From: Hathewaya histolytica
GTDB lineage: Bacteria > Bacillota > Clostridia > Clostridiales > Clostridiaceae
Direction: 5' to 3'
Assembly (NCBI RefSeq): GCF_901482605.1
Contig: NZ_LR590481.1
Location: 248,001-312,000 of the forward strand
DNA: 64,000 bases
Shown: one piece after another, positions 24,740-33,025 of the stretch
How positions within the stretch are numbered: position 1 is the first letter of the stretch
Layout of the letters: the number at the start of each line of letters is the position of its first letter
Notes under the pieces: generated by a model
Told to the model about the DNA's origin: nothing
Databases searched by the model: none
Seen by the model: the letters and a program-made list of their open reading frames with translations, nothing else
Translations under genes and position numbers: made by a program

Positions 24740-25930
24740 ATGAGAAGGCAAAGATTAATTTTTCACATTGATGTAAATTCTGCTTTTTTGTCTTGGACTG
24801 CTGTATATTTATTGAAAAATGGCAATGAAGTAGATATTAGAAAAATTCCTTCAGTAATTGGGGGAGATCCTCATAATAGAAGAGGTGTGGTTCTTGCAAA
24901 ATCAGAAGAAGCTAAGAAATATAATATAAACACAGGAGAAACTTTGTTTTCTGCTTTTCGAAAGTGTCCTAATCTTAGAGTGGAATCCCCTTATTTTGAT
25001 CTATATAAAAGATGTAGTAATGCTATGATAAATATTTTAGAAGAATATACCCCTTTAATTCAAAGATACTCTATAGATGAATGTTTTTTAGATTTCAGTA
25101 ATATGGAACATATATATAAAGATTATTATACTGTTGCAAAAGAAATAAGTAAGAGAATATACAGAGAACTTGGGTTCACGGTAAACATAGGTATAGGAGA
25201 TAATAAGCTTTTAGCTAAAATGGCCTCTGATTTCGAAAAGCCAAATAAAATACATACATTATTTAAAAGTGAAATTAAAGACAAAATGTGGCCTCTTCCT
25301 ATAGAAAAGTTATTTATGGTTGGCACAGTATCTGCAAAAAAGCTTAAGAATGTAAATATAAATACCATAGGGGATTTAGCGTCTTGTGATAAAGAATTTA
25401 TTCAATATCTACTAAAGAGTCATGGTATTATCTTATGGGAGTATGCAAAAGGTATAGATAAGTCTCCTATAATTAATAGAGATGAAGTAGATATAAAAAG
25501 TATAAGTAATTCTACAACTACACCACATGACATAATTACTGAGGAAGAAGCTATCAAGGTAATATTAGGTATTTCAGAGAATGTAGGTAGGAGAATTAGA
25601 CAAGAGGGAAAAAAGGCTTTTGTAATTTCTATAACTTTAAAAAATAAGGATTTTATTTCAAGGGGAAAACAAAAAATGTTAGTAGAGTCTACGAATTGTA
25701 CGGAAACTATATTTAGAGAAGCTTGTGATCTATTCAAAGAATTTTGGATAGGAGAACCTTTAAGGCTTATTGGAGTTGGCTTAAGCGAACTTACTAAAGA
25801 TTCTATAGAACAGCTTAGTTTTTTTAGTTATGAGGGAAAAAACAAAACAGAAAACTTAGATAAGACTATGGATACTCTTAGGAATAAGTATGGAGAAAAT
25901 AGTATTAAAAGATCAACACTTATAAAGTAA
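24740..25930 (+). CDS. dinB: Y-family DNA polymerase (Pol IV, DinB/ImpB type)
   Basis: A translesion polymerase of 396 residues. The catalytic acids are in FHIDVNSAFLSW near the N-terminus and YSIDECFLDF in the palm. The helix-hairpin region (VGTVSAKKLKNVNINTIGDLA) and little-finger domain follow. I took ATG 24740 because GGAAAAGGG lies nine bases before it, and a TTG three codons earlier abuts that site. The last residues (QLSFFSYEGKNKTENLD) resemble a clamp-binding QLSFF-type peptide. No SOS box was identified. The gene stands alone between unrelated neighbours. Confidence 0.9.
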   Translation: MRRQRLIFHIDVNSAFLSWTAVYLLKNGNEVDIRKIPSVIGGDPHNRRGVVLAKSEEAKKYNINTGETLFSAFRKCPNLRVESPYFDLYKRCSNAMINILEEYTPLIQRYSIDECFLDFSNMEHIYKDYYTVAKEISKRIYRELGFTVNIGIGDNKLLAKMASDFEKPNKIHTLFKSEIKDKMWPLPIEKLFMVGTVSAKKLKNVNINTIGDLASCDKEFIQYLLKSHGIILWEYAKGIDKSPIINRDEVDIKSISNSTTTPHDIITEEEAIKVILGISENVGRRIRQEGKKAFVISITLKNKDFISRGKQKMLVESTNCTETIFREACDLFKEFWIGEPLRLIGVGLSELTKDSIEQLSFFSYEGKNKTENLDKTMDTLRNKYGENSIKRSTLIK

Positions 25931-26006
25931 TAAGGTGAAATTATACTTGAGTAACTCTTATTTTCAAAGTAAACTATAATTATATTGTAATTGTGGAGTG
26001 ATGGTT

Positions 26007-27050
26007 ATGTATGAATATAGCATAGAAAAAGTAAATTTAAATAATATAGAAGAAGTTTCAGAGGTAAGAGAATTTTTACTTAGCTACGATTTAGGTTTAG
26101 ATAAAGATTTAGATTACACATTAGTTATAAGAAAAGGTGGAAATATAAAAGGAACCTGTTCTAAGGCTAAAAGTGTATTAAAGTGTTTTGCAGTAAGCGA
26201 AGAATTAAGAGGAGAAGGTTTTAGTGAGAAACTAATAACTAAACTAAATGATAAATTATTCGAAGAAGGTATATATCATAGCTTTATTTTTACAAAGCCT
26301 GATAATATACCTATTTTTACAGGACTCGGATATTCTTTGATTGTAGAAGTAAATAAGGTTGCATTACTTGAAAATGGTATGTATAACATAGATAAATATT
26401 TAGACAAAATTGCTAAAAAGTATAATTTAAATGATAAAAAACAAAGAAGTGCTTTAGTTATGAATTGTAATCCCTTTACCTTTGGCCATAGATATTTAAT
26501 AGAACAGGCATCTAAAGATGCTGAAGAGGTATTAGTGTTTATAGTTCAGGAAGATAAGTCTTTATTTCCTTTTAATGTGAGATACAATTTGGTAAAAGAG
26601 GGGGTACGAGATTTAGGAAATGTTAAGGTTATAGAAGGTGGAGAGTATATAATTTCTTCTGCAACATTCCCATTATATTTCTTAAGAAAAGAGGAGGATA
26701 TACTAACTGCTTATACTAAGTTAGATAGTGAAATTTTCCTAAGATATTTTTGTAGTAGGTTTAACATAAGCAAAAGATTTGTTGGAGAAGAACCTTATTG
26801 TAAGGTTACTAGAGCTTATAATGAGTCATTAGAAGAGAACTTTAGAAGATATAATAAAGAACTTATTATACTTGAAAGAAAAGAAGAAGAAGAAGAAAAA
26901 ATAAGTGCTTCAAAGGTTAGAGAACTAATAAAACATGATAAGCTAGAAGAGGTTAAAAACCTTGTTCCAAGGGTTACTTATGAGTTTTTAAACAGTATAG
27001 AGGGAAGGGAGATTGTGGAGAAGATTAAGTCTAGTAATTCCCCACATTAG
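26007..27050 (+). CDS. citC: [Citrate (pro-3S)-lyase] ligase
   Basis: A protein of 347 residues that acetylates the prosthetic group of citrate lyase acyl carrier protein using ATP. The N-terminal GNAT-like region (about 1-125, LRGEGFSEKLITKL) is followed by a nucleotidyltransferase domain with MNCNPFTFGHRYLIEQAS, the HxGH-like motif. ATG 26007 is preferred over upstream GTG and ATG codons that overlap the GTGGAG ribosome site. It leads the set citC-citX-citG, four bases apart or overlapping. The lyase subunits citD, citE and citF are not in this window. Confidence 0.9.
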   Translation: MYEYSIEKVNLNNIEEVSEVREFLLSYDLGLDKDLDYTLVIRKGGNIKGTCSKAKSVLKCFAVSEELRGEGFSEKLITKLNDKLFEEGIYHSFIFTKPDNIPIFTGLGYSLIVEVNKVALLENGMYNIDKYLDKIAKKYNLNDKKQRSALVMNCNPFTFGHRYLIEQASKDAEEVLVFIVQEDKSLFPFNVRYNLVKEGVRDLGNVKVIEGGEYIISSATFPLYFLRKEEDILTAYTKLDSEIFLRYFCSRFNISKRFVGEEPYCKVTRAYNESLEENFRRYNKELIILERKEEEEEKISASKVRELIKHDKLEEVKNLVPRVTYEFLNSIEGREIVEKIKSSNSPH

Positions 27051-27054
27051 GATT

Positions 27055-27576
27055 ATGTATAGTGCAGAAGATGTTTTAAATGCAAGAGAGTATAGGGTTA
27101 GCTTTCAAGAAGATTTGATAGAAGAGTATAAAGAAACTCTAGTAGTTATGCGAGTGAATTATCCAGGAATAGAAAAAGATAATCGCCTTACAAGGGATAT
27201 AATAGGCATAATGAAAGAGGAGGTTTATAAAATTTTTCAGGCAGATATATTGTTTAGTAAGGAAGACTTTACTGCAGAAGGTCCTTTGGTATTTTGGGTT
27301 ATAAAAGGTGACAGCTTAAAAATAAAGAAAACAACGGTGGACATAGAGGAAACTCATATTTTGGGTAGAACTTTAGATATTGATGTTTACAATGCTCTTG
27401 GTAATTCTTTAAGCAGAAGTGATATAGGATATGATAAGAGAGTGTGTTTTTTATGTAATGAGTATGCTCATCTCTGTGTTAGAAGCAAGAAACATAATAT
27501 AAAGAGTATTATAGATTTTATAGAAAATAGATATGAAAAATACATAAATATGGAGAAAGTTCATGATGATAAATAG
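27055..27576 (+). CDS. citX: Apo-citrate lyase phosphoribosyl-dephospho-CoA transferase
   Basis: A 173-residue CitX that attaches the 2'-(5''-triphosphoribosyl)-3'-dephospho-CoA group to the citrate lyase carrier protein. Family marks are AREYRVSFQEDL near the start, GRTLDIDVYNALG and SRSDIGYDKRVCFLCNEYAHLCVR, with its Cys pair. ATG 27055 is chosen because the family alignment begins there; a TTG 14 codons upstream lies inside citC without a ribosome site. It overlaps citG by 14 bases. Confidence 0.88.
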   Translation: MYSAEDVLNAREYRVSFQEDLIEEYKETLVVMRVNYPGIEKDNRLTRDIIGIMKEEVYKIFQADILFSKEDFTAEGPLVFWVIKGDSLKIKKTTVDIEETHILGRTLDIDVYNALGNSLSRSDIGYDKRVCFLCNEYAHLCVRSKKHNIKSIIDFIENRYEKYINMEKVHDDK

Positions 27577-28444
27577 AGAAGAAATTATAAATAGTCTAGG
27601 TGGATTTGCAGAACTTGCTATGCTTTATGAGATTTCTGCATATCCTAAGCCAGGTCTTGTGACACCCATTTCTAATGGTGCACATAAGGATATGGATTAC
27701 TTTACTTTTCTAAATAGCACTTCTGCGCTTACTCCTTATATGTATGTTTTTGCAGAGAAAGGATTTAATCATAAGAGTCCTTATGAGATTTTTCTTAGTA
27801 TAAGAAGGATTGGGATAGAGGCAGAGAAAAGTATGCTATGTAAAACAAAGGGTATTAACACCCACAAGGGAATGATATTTTTAATGGGCATAACCTTAGC
27901 AGCTACTGCAAAGACTATATATGAAAAGTTACCTTTTGAAAGTATTACAGAGATTATAAAGAGCATGACAAAGGGAATTGTAGAGAATGAACTTAAAATA
28001 AACAAAGAAAATATGATAAAAGAGAATCTTACATATGGTGAAAAGCTCTACCTAAAGTACGGTCTAAAAGGAATAAGAGGGGAAGTTGAGAGTGGAATAC
28101 CCATAGTATTTAATAGAGCCCTTCCGTTATATGAAAAATCTTCAAGCTTAAATGAACGAGAGAGGCTCGTACATACATTAATATGTATAATGTCATATTG
28201 TGAGGATACTACAGTTCTTCATAGAAAATCTATAGATACTCTTTATTATATGCAAGAAAGGTCAAGAAATATAATGAGTTTAGGTGGAGTTAAGACTAAA
28301 AGTGGACGAGCTGAGATTTTAAAATTAGATAAAGAGTTTTGTGAAATGGGAATAAGTCCAGGGGGAGCGGCAGACCTCCTAGCTATTACTGTATTTATTA
28401 GTTTTGTAAAGGAATTTATAAAAGAGGGAGTTTTATATGAGTAA
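27563..28444 (+). CDS. citG: Triphosphoribosyl-dephospho-CoA synthase
   Basis: A 293-residue CitG that makes the precursor of the citrate lyase prosthetic group from dephospho-CoA and ATP. Conserved stretches are EISAYPKPGLVTP, the NTHKGMIF motif, YGLKGIRGEVESG and SPGGAADLLA near the C-terminus. It overlaps citX at the 5' end and the TPR gene at the 3' end (8 bases), so the set is translationally coupled. With citC and citX it can activate a citrate lyase encoded elsewhere. Confidence 0.9.
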   Translation: MMINREEIINSLGGFAELAMLYEISAYPKPGLVTPISNGAHKDMDYFTFLNSTSALTPYMYVFAEKGFNHKSPYEIFLSIRRIGIEAEKSMLCKTKGINTHKGMIFLMGITLAATAKTIYEKLPFESITEIIKSMTKGIVENELKINKENMIKENLTYGEKLYLKYGLKGIRGEVESGIPIVFNRALPLYEKSSSLNERERLVHTLICIMSYCEDTTVLHRKSIDTLYYMQERSRNIMSLGGVKTKSGRAEILKLDKEFCEMGISPGGAADLLAITVFISFVKEFIKEGVLYE

Positions 28445-29762
28445 GGCTAATAAAGTTTATAAAAAAGTTTTAAATTATTATCATAAGGGACACTTGGAAA
28501 AAGCCATAAATCTTTGTGAGAGTTTAGGAGATGATATAAATTCAAATAATAATCTATTGAATTTTAATGGCATCTTATACTATTTAAAGGGAGATATGAA
28601 TAAAGCTAGGAACCTTTGGAATATTAATTATAGAAATAATAAAGATGAAATATCAAGAAAGTATCTAGCAGATAGTATAAAAGATGAAGAGTATGCAACT
28701 TTATATGGAGAAGCTCTTCACTATATTGAAGGTTTTCAAATATCAAAATCCATAGAAAGACTTAAACTGTGCAAGGAGAAAACTAATTTTAATACTATAA
28801 ATGTAAATAATGAACTCTCTAAATGTTATATAAAAAAAGCTGATTATAAAAACGCTCTCATGTGTATGGACGAGGTTTTGAAATTAGATAATAAGAATGA
28901 AATAGCTCTTCAAAATAAACAAAGTTTATCAGATTTAGGTATAATACCAAAGGATAGTAAGCTAAATATACATAAAAAAAAGATGTATATACCTTTAGTT
29001 GTAATTCTTTTATTTATATGTAGTAGTTTATTTTATAAATTTATGCTTTTACCCAATAATAACATAGCAAAAGAAAAAAAGAATGTAGAGGTTAGTAAAG
29101 AAAAGCATACTATAAAAAATGGAGAGGATATTAAAAAAGAAAATTCTAAGATAGATAAAAAAAGAGATGATAAAAATTTAGAACATGAAAAGGCAAACAG
29201 TAATAAAAAGATTAACACAGAAAATTCAAAAGAAAAAGCTCAGAATGTTAATAAGAAAACTAGTGAGCATAAGAAGGATTCATTTCCAAAGGAAAATATA
29301 AAAGCATCTATAGATGGTGAGAAGTTTGATGACCTAGATCAAGTTTTAAGAAATTGGAAAAGAGAAGAATTAGATGTAAACGATAAAATGTTTTTTAATG
29401 AAGCTATTGAGTTTATGAATAAGGGAGCAGGGGAGTATTATTACTTTAAAGGAAGAGATTTATCTAAACAAGGAAATTTTAATGAAGCTATTAAATATTA
29501 TAGTAAAGGGATTTCTTATGGAGTAGGTAAATTTCCTTATGAGGATGGTCTTTATATGTTAGGAGTTGCATATAAAAAAGTAGGGAATACAAAAGAAGCA
29601 CTGAAAATTTATGAGAGATACTACACAGAATATAAGGAAAAAAATTATGTTAAAAATGGCAGTTATCTTAAAGACGTTTTATATTATTTAAGAGATACCT
29701 ACAAGAATTTAAATGATGAAAAATATAGGGTCTTTGAAAAAGAGTTAAAAAAACTAGGCTAA
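28437..29762 (+). CDS. TPR-repeat membrane protein of unknown function
   Basis: A 441-residue protein with two TPR regions on either side of one membrane helix. Cytoplasmic TPR-like repeats fill about 5-165, the helix is about 183-202 (IPLVVILLFICSSLFYKF), and a Lys/Glu/Asn-rich low-complexity linker runs to about 285. A second TPR region (about 325-440, EYYYFKGRDLSKQGNFNEAI and the next repeat) is predicted outside. Such proteins often scaffold envelope complexes. It overlaps citG by 8 bases, but a citrate link is doubtful because the domain content is generic. Confidence 0.75.
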   Translation: MSKANKVYKKVLNYYHKGHLEKAINLCESLGDDINSNNNLLNFNGILYYLKGDMNKARNLWNINYRNNKDEISRKYLADSIKDEEYATLYGEALHYIEGFQISKSIERLKLCKEKTNFNTINVNNELSKCYIKKADYKNALMCMDEVLKLDNKNEIALQNKQSLSDLGIIPKDSKLNIHKKKMYIPLVVILLFICSSLFYKFMLLPNNNIAKEKKNVEVSKEKHTIKNGEDIKKENSKIDKKRDDKNLEHEKANSNKKINTENSKEKAQNVNKKTSEHKKDSFPKENIKASIDGEKFDDLDQVLRNWKREELDVNDKMFFNEAIEFMNKGAGEYYYFKGRDLSKQGNFNEAIKYYSKGISYGVGKFPYEDGLYMLGVAYKKVGNTKEALKIYERYYTEYKEKNYVKNGSYLKDVLYYLRDTYKNLNDEKYRVFEKELKKLG

Positions 29763-29881
29763 TATGAAAGTAAATTTAATCAGTCACTTCTAGGTTATTT
29801 GACTATTAATATAAAACTATATAAAATTGACTTTATGATTGTAAAGCAAATAAGGCATAAATTAATATGGAGGTTATGTTC

Positions 29882-30196
29882 ATGTTAGAAGTAAATGGTT
29901 TAAATTTTGATAAGGAAGTATTAGGAGAAGGAAAGTTAGTGGTAGCTGACTTCTGGGCTTCTTGGTGTAACCCTTGTAAAATGTTGATGTCTATATTATC
30001 AGAAGTATCAGAAGAGATGGGTGAAAAAGTAAAGTTTGTTAAAATAAATGTAGAAGATAATCCACAATTAGCACAAAAGTTTAATGTAAAAAATTTACCT
30101 ACACTTATGGTGTTTAATGAGGGTGAATTAAAGGATATGATGGTTGGATTTAAACCAAAACCACAGGTGAAAAGTTTTGTACAAAAGAATCTTTAA
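29882..30196 (+). CDS. Thioredoxin with variant WCNPC active site
   Basis: A 104-residue thioredoxin fold: VVADFWASWCNPCKML carries the CxxC redox site, NLPTLMVF has the cis-Pro, and the GFKPK end corresponds to the usual GxxxK region. The centre is CNPC, not the standard CGPC, which may shift redox potential or partner choice. ATG 29882 is chosen because GGAGG (29869-29873) lies eight bases before it; an earlier ATG overlaps that site. It is 13 bases before a reductase gene, so the two form a pair. Confidence 0.9.
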   Translation: MLEVNGLNFDKEVLGEGKLVVADFWASWCNPCKMLMSILSEVSEEMGEKVKFVKINVEDNPQLAQKFNVKNLPTLMVFNEGELKDMMVGFKPKPQVKSFVQKNL

Positions 30197-30209
30197 GGTG
30201 AGGTAGAAC

Positions 30210-31076
30210 ATGAAAAGATATGATGTAGCTATAATTGGTAGCGGGCCAGCAGGGTTAGAGGCTGCTATTAATTTAAAACGTAAGAATAGGAATTTTATAT
30301 TCTTTGGTACAGAGGAACTAAGCGAGAAATTAGTGAGAGCTAGGGAAATAAACAATTATTTAGGTTTTCATAAAATATCAGGAATAGCTCTCAAAGATAA
30401 TTTTAAGAATCATATAGAATCTTTAGGTATAGAAATAACTAAGGAAAGAATAGATAATATTTATAATATGGGTGAATATTATACCTTAATGAGTGGAGAC
30501 ACAACCTATGAAGCTAAAGCTATCATAATTGCTGTAGGAGCAAATTACGGCAAGCCCTTAATTAATGAAGAAAACTTACATGGTAAGGGTGTTAGCTATT
30601 GTGCTAAGTGTGATGCACCTTTATATGGAGAGAGTACTGTTGCTGTGATTGGTTATGGGAAATATTCAGAAGAAGAGGCTAATTATATTGCGAATATGGG
30701 TGCTAAAGTTCACTATATACCTATGTATAAGAATTTTGGAGATCATATATTAAATGAAAATATAGAAATAATTAGAACTAAAGCAACAGAAATAGTAGGT
30801 GAAGAAATAATAGAAGCTGTAGTTTTCGAAGATAATAGTAGGTTAAATATAGAAGGTGTATTTATTCTTAAAGAAGTGTCAGATTATGCTGATTTAGTTC
30901 CAGGAATAGAATTAGAGAATGGATTTATAAAAGTTGATAGAAATATGAAGACTAATTTAGATGGGTGCTTTGCAGCAGGAGATTGTACTGGAAGACCATA
31001 TAGATATATAGTAGCTGCTGCAGAAGGGCTTATAGCATCTTCAAAGGTTGTAGAATATTTAGATTCTGTAGAATAA
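30210..31076 (+). CDS. Thioredoxin reductase-like flavoprotein without NADPH motifs (FFTR-like)
   Basis: A 288-residue flavoprotein of the thioredoxin reductase fold. FAD binding is shown by IIGSGPAGLEAA and CFAAGDCTGRP, and the redox pair is Cys131-Cys134 in YCAKCDAP. The NADPH domain is degenerate: GYGKYSEEEA replaces GGGxSAxEEA and the HRRxxxR segment is absent (YIPMYKNFGDH instead). This matches the clostridial ferredoxin-dependent flavin thioredoxin reductases, which take electrons from reduced ferredoxin. It is encoded directly after its probable thioredoxin partner. Its terminator has been interrupted by an insertion sequence. Confidence 0.85.
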   Translation: MKRYDVAIIGSGPAGLEAAINLKRKNRNFIFFGTEELSEKLVRAREINNYLGFHKISGIALKDNFKNHIESLGIEITKERIDNIYNMGEYYTLMSGDTTYEAKAIIIAVGANYGKPLINEENLHGKGVSYCAKCDAPLYGESTVAVIGYGKYSEEEANYIANMGAKVHYIPMYKNFGDHILNENIEIIRTKATEIVGEEIIEAVVFEDNSRLNIEGVFILKEVSDYADLVPGIELENGFIKVDRNMKTNLDGCFAAGDCTGRPYRYIVAAAEGLIASSKVVEYLDSVE

Positions 31077-31161
31077 TACCTTTATATATTAACTTTTAAT
31101 ATAATTTTAATAGAACATCATACTTTGGGGAGTAAATATTATATTAAAATAAAATGGAGAG

Positions 31162-31170
31162 CTGTTTAGC
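31162..31170. repeat. Target-site duplication of IS copy 1, left
   Basis: CTGTTTAGC, repeated exactly at 32878-32886. The 9-bp sequence spans the loop of the split terminator. Confidence 0.9.
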
Positions 31171-31222
31171 GAGACCACTGAAAAACTTATAGTTTTTCGG
31201 GGGTTTACTTTTTACATAATTT

Positions 31223-31269
31223 AAAAGACTCAAGTTTATACCATTTTGTGGTATGAGCTTGAGTCTTTT
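31223..31269. terminator. IS copy 1 internal terminator at transposase 3' side
   Basis: Arms AAAAGACTCAAG and CTTGAGTCTTTT with an inner ATACCA/TGGTAT stem. T-rich on both sides, so it can stop the transposase message and also transcription arriving from the reductase gene. Confidence 0.8.
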
Positions 31270-31297
31270 TGTATTATTAAACCCTAATCGGGTATAT

Positions 31298-32761
31298 TTA
31301 CTGATTGCTTAGAGTCAATATTCTCTTCAAGTTTACAGCAAAAATGGTCAATGCACCTTGCATTTGCATGCCAACAAGACCTGCGGCTGACGCAACATCA
31401 TACCCATGTCTATGTTTCATTTCACTATTTTTAGCTTCAATTTTATATCTCTCTTTTGATTTTTCTTTAAAAAAATCAGTTTCTTGAAATTCAATATGTT
31501 TTTGATGCGTATTCGTTTTGATTGAAACTGAGTATGATTTAGTTTTAGCACCTTCTTTATAGCACCCTTGTTTTAAAGGGCAACACTGACACTTTTTAAC
31601 ATCAAAAAAATAAGAAATTACTGTACCTAGTCCATCTTTGGCATGTTTTTTAGGTCTAGTACTAGTTTTCTTAGTACTCATATGGCCAGCTTCACACGCA
31701 TACATATCTGCATCTTTATTATATTCAAACTTCGTTTTAGTTTGTCTTTTGTTACCATGAGATACTGATTTACTAAGCTTTGCAATTAGATTTTTTTCAC
31801 TTTCATTTACATATTCTATATTTTCTTTTTCTGAATAAGCTGCATCTCCAATAATATTTTCTATGTTTAAGCCAGAGGCTTCGCTCTTTTCAATAAGTGA
31901 TTTTAGTTGTTTTCCATCGTGTTTTTCTCCCGAAGTAACTACAGCAGCAGTAATAATACGTTCCTCAGTCATTGCAATATGAGTTTTATACCCAAAGAAA
32001 GATGTATCAGCAGTTTTGTGTCCAACTTTTGCGTCAGCATCTTTAGAGAATGACAAAACCTCTAAATCATCTTCGATTGTTTCTTTTAATAAATTTAATT
32101 TTTCTTTTACAGCTGGATAACTTGAAATGACCTCTTCTTTTTCAATAACTGATATAAGTTTTTGACAATACTCTATTTCATCCTCAAGAAGACCGTTGTT
32201 AACTTTATTAGGAAACCTTGCTTTCATTGACTCATCAATGTTATAAACTGACTTTCGAAGTTTTTTAGATTGTTCAATTAAAACTTCCCTAGGTGTTTTT
32301 TGATTGTATCTAGCTTTGGTATGAGTTGAATCAACAATAATTGATTTTGATTTTATAATTTCCTTTTCCAATGCTATTTCTACGGTTTTAGAAATTAGCA
32401 TGTCCATTAGATTAGTGTCCTTTAAGCGTAGCTTTCTAAATTTAGTTAAAGAACTTGGATTAATTACATCCTCCTCCGGAGCCATATCTAAGAAATATTT
32501 AAAAGACATATCATATTTAGAGCGTTCAACAACATCTACATCAGAAATATTGAAAATAGTTTTTAGTAAAAGATATTTAAACATTCTTATTGGGTCAATC
32601 GCTCCGCGACCGTTATTATTGCAATATGTAGAAACTAATTCATCGTAGATGAATGAGAAATCTACCATTTCTTTAATCCTTCTCAACATATTATCTTTAG
32701 GGATAATCCTATCATATATATCACCATATTCGCTTAATATCATCTTTTGATGCATTAACAT
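31298..32761 (-). CDS. IS1182-family transposase (copy 1)
   Basis: A 487-residue DDE transposase. The N-terminal IS1182/IS5-like domain (DPIRMFKYLLLKTIFNISD, SSLTKFRKLRLKD) is followed by the first catalytic Asp region IIVDSTHTKARYN. The second is NIIGDAAYSEKENIEYV, then a Cys-rich insert (CQCCPLKQGC) and the Glu region RYKIEAKNSEMKHRHGYD. The frame is intact. The ATG at 32761 has AGGTGA upstream. It is identical in sequence to the protein at 56874-58337. Confidence 0.95.
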   Translation of the reverse strand: MLMHQKMILSEYGDIYDRIIPKDNMLRRIKEMVDFSFIYDELVSTYCNNNGRGAIDPIRMFKYLLLKTIFNISDVDVVERSKYDMSFKYFLDMAPEEDVINPSSLTKFRKLRLKDTNLMDMLISKTVEIALEKEIIKSKSIIVDSTHTKARYNQKTPREVLIEQSKKLRKSVYNIDESMKARFPNKVNNGLLEDEIEYCQKLISVIEKEEVISSYPAVKEKLNLLKETIEDDLEVLSFSKDADAKVGHKTADTSFFGYKTHIAMTEERIITAAVVTSGEKHDGKQLKSLIEKSEASGLNIENIIGDAAYSEKENIEYVNESEKNLIAKLSKSVSHGNKRQTKTKFEYNKDADMYACEAGHMSTKKTSTRPKKHAKDGLGTVISYFFDVKKCQCCPLKQGCYKEGAKTKSYSVSIKTNTHQKHIEFQETDFFKEKSKERYKIEAKNSEMKHRHGYDVASAAGLVGMQMQGALTIFAVNLKRILTLSNQ

Positions 32762-32804
32762 AAAATCACCTGCTTAAATTAGTAATATAAAAATTATACT
32801 AAAA

Positions 32805-32846
32805 AATAGACATAACATCTACACAAACTGTAGTGTTATGTCTATT
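32805..32846 (-). terminator. IS copy 1 inward-reading terminator before the transposase
   Basis: A long stem AATAGACATAACA... with TGTTATGTCTATT (32805-32846), followed on the minus strand by TTTTTTAG. It stops transcription entering from the hydrolase gene and so insulates the transposase. Confidence 0.75.
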
Positions 32847-32877
32847 AAGATTAGGAGGGTACTTTTTCAGTACCCTC

Positions 32878-32886
32878 CTGTTTAGC
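32878..32886. repeat. Target-site duplication of IS copy 1, right
   Basis: CTGTTTAGC, identical to 31162-31170. Confidence 0.9.
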
Positions 32887-33025
32887 TCTCCATTTTTTAT
32901 CCTTTTAATTAGCTTATTAAAAATATAGTGTACTTATTAATTATATATTTAAACTATTTTAATATAATAAAATAGAATTTTCTCTTAAGTAAAATAAGTT
33001 TTTTTCTCAAGTTAAGTAGTTTGAT

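Larger units (their letters stand above)
31171..32877 (-). mobile_element. IS1182-family insertion sequence, copy 1
   Basis: 1707 bp, bounded by imperfect inverted repeats GAGACCACTGAAAAA (left) and, on the other strand at the right end, GAGGGTACTGAAAAA, with 9-bp target duplications outside. It encodes one transposase read leftwards. The ends, the predicted proteins and both shadow frames agree with the copy at 56758-58464 in opposite orientation, so the copies are recent or gene-converted. Both ends hold further palindromes: GAGGGTAC/GTACCCTC and GAAAAACT/AGTTTTTC. Confidence 0.95.
31151..32896. terminator. Ancestral terminator split by IS copy 1
   Basis: The left arm AAAATGGAGAGCT (31151-31163) and right arm AGCTCTCCATTTT (32884-32896) are perfectly complementary and would enclose a four-base GTTT loop if the IS and one duplicate were removed. 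It would have served the reductase gene and the convergent hydrolase gene. Confidence 0.85.

Noticed and set aside
31305-31487. Small frames opposite both transposases
   Set aside because: They occur at matching positions in both IS copies only because the copies match; no ribosome site or family.
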